From: Alphaproteobacteria bacterium
GTDB taxonomy: Bacteria > Pseudomonadota > Alphaproteobacteria > Sphingomonadales > Emcibacteraceae
DNA: 5,213 nt
Direction of reading: 5' to 3'
Assembly (NCBI GenBank): GCA_002749135.1
Contig: NVVY01000008.1
Coordinates: forward strand, 38,161-43,373
The notes beneath the pieces were generated by a model. The model was not told the origin of the DNA and searched no databases. It saw only the letters and a list, made by a program, of their open reading frames with translations. The position numbers were made by a program, and so were the translations under genes. This document shows positions 4,846-5,213 of the stretch, one piece after another. Position 1 is the stretch's first letter. Every line of letters begins with the position of its first letter.

Positions 4846-5213
4846 ATGAAAGAAGTTCACCTTCATTTGGTATCAGACGCGACCGGGGATACGCTGGAAC
4901 AAGTGGCCAAGGCCGCTTTGGCGCAATTTCCTGAAATAAAAACCATTAAACATTATTGGCCCATGATCAGAACGGCCCGTCATATGGAACGGTTAATTCC
5001 GGAATTTGAGGAAAAGCCGGGTATCGTTATGTTCACATTGGTAAATCAGGATATTGAAGATGTTTTAATCAAGGCCTGTGATGAAAAAAACTGGCCGTAT
5101 ATTTCTGTATTACATAGTATTATCCGGGAACTTGGCCACCACCTGGGTCAGAAAAGTATCGCCCGGCCCGGCCTTCAACATATTATGAATGATGAGTATT
5201 TTGCACGGATTGA
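4846..5213 (+). CDS. PEP synthase/pyruvate phosphate dikinase regulatory protein (DUF299), N-terminal part
   Basis: I translated this from the ATG at 4846; 122 complete codons are present before the right edge and no stop occurs. The protein begins MKEVHLHLVSDATGDTLEQV and continues with KHYWPMIRTARHMERL, VMFTLVNQDIEDVL and RPGLQHIMNDEYFARID, typical of the DUF299 kinase/pyrophosphorylase family. These cytoplasmic enzymes switch pyruvate phosphate dikinase or PEP synthase off by ADP-dependent phosphorylation of a threonine and on again by phosphate-dependent dephosphorylation. The family is about 270-280 residues, so under half is seen, and the P-loop expected beyond residue 140 is outside the window. 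The start is supported by an in-frame TAA at 4822-4824 with no other start codon between, and by a modest GAG nine bases upstream. Which dikinase is the target cannot be judged here. In Caulobacter the equivalent gene (RP001 homologue) borders the origin. Confidence 0.93.
   Translation, partial: MKEVHLHLVSDATGDTLEQVAKAALAQFPEIKTIKHYWPMIRTARHMERLIPEFEEKPGIVMFTLVNQDIEDVLIKACDEKNWPYISVLHSIIRELGHHLGQKSIARPGLQHIMNDEYFARI

Noticed and set aside
1..5213. tRNA or rRNA genes, CRISPR arrays, insertion sequences, phage attachment sites or a defence system
   Set aside because: I saw no tRNA-like cloverleaf, no spaced direct repeats, no transposase and no terminal inverted repeats; all sizeable coding regions are housekeeping genes.

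Overview
The window reads as ordinary chromosomal housekeeping DNA from an alphaproteobacterium of moderate to low G+C (roughly mid-40s percent by eye). The gene order is the main evidence. A minus-strand run hemE-hemH-hemJ-rho lies next to a divergent, plus-strand gene for the PEP synthase/pyruvate phosphate dikinase regulatory protein (DUF299 family). This hemE / DUF299 (RP001-type) junction is the arrangement known at the Caulobacter crescentus replication origin and noted in Rickettsia. I cannot name the genus.

Layout from left to right. Positions 1-473 (minus) hold the N-terminal part of an NhaC-type Na+/H+ antiporter that runs off the left edge. Positions 549-1805 (minus) hold a complete rho, followed on its upstream side by a 179-bp leader with a good candidate promoter (TTGACA, 17 bp, TAGAAA). 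Positions 1985-4442 (minus) hold hemJ, hemH and hemE, transcribed as hemE-hemH-hemJ with overlapping stop and start codons. Positions 4443-4845 are a 403-bp non-coding, A/T-rich stretch. Positions 4846-5213 (plus) hold the start of the DUF299 regulatory kinase gene, which runs off the right edge.

The most interesting element is the non-coding stretch, which I interpret as the chromosomal replication origin (oriC). It contains six DnaA-box-like 9-mers that each differ from TTATNCACA at one position. It also contains a 24-bp pure A/T run and a CTACTACTA triplet repeat placed exactly between tandem DnaA-like boxes and the A/T run. That order (boxes, G+C-containing spacer, DnaA-trio, A/T-rich unwinding DNA) is the layout of the bacterial basal unwinding system. 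Genes on both sides point away from it, so all would be co-directional with forks leaving it.

Functionally, HemE makes coproporphyrinogen III, HemJ oxidises protoporphyrinogen IX and HemH inserts iron, giving the last part of haem synthesis (the coproporphyrinogen oxidase step is not in the window). Rho terminates transcription. NhaC and the DUF299 kinase are unrelated neighbours involved in ion homeostasis and control of PEP synthesis.
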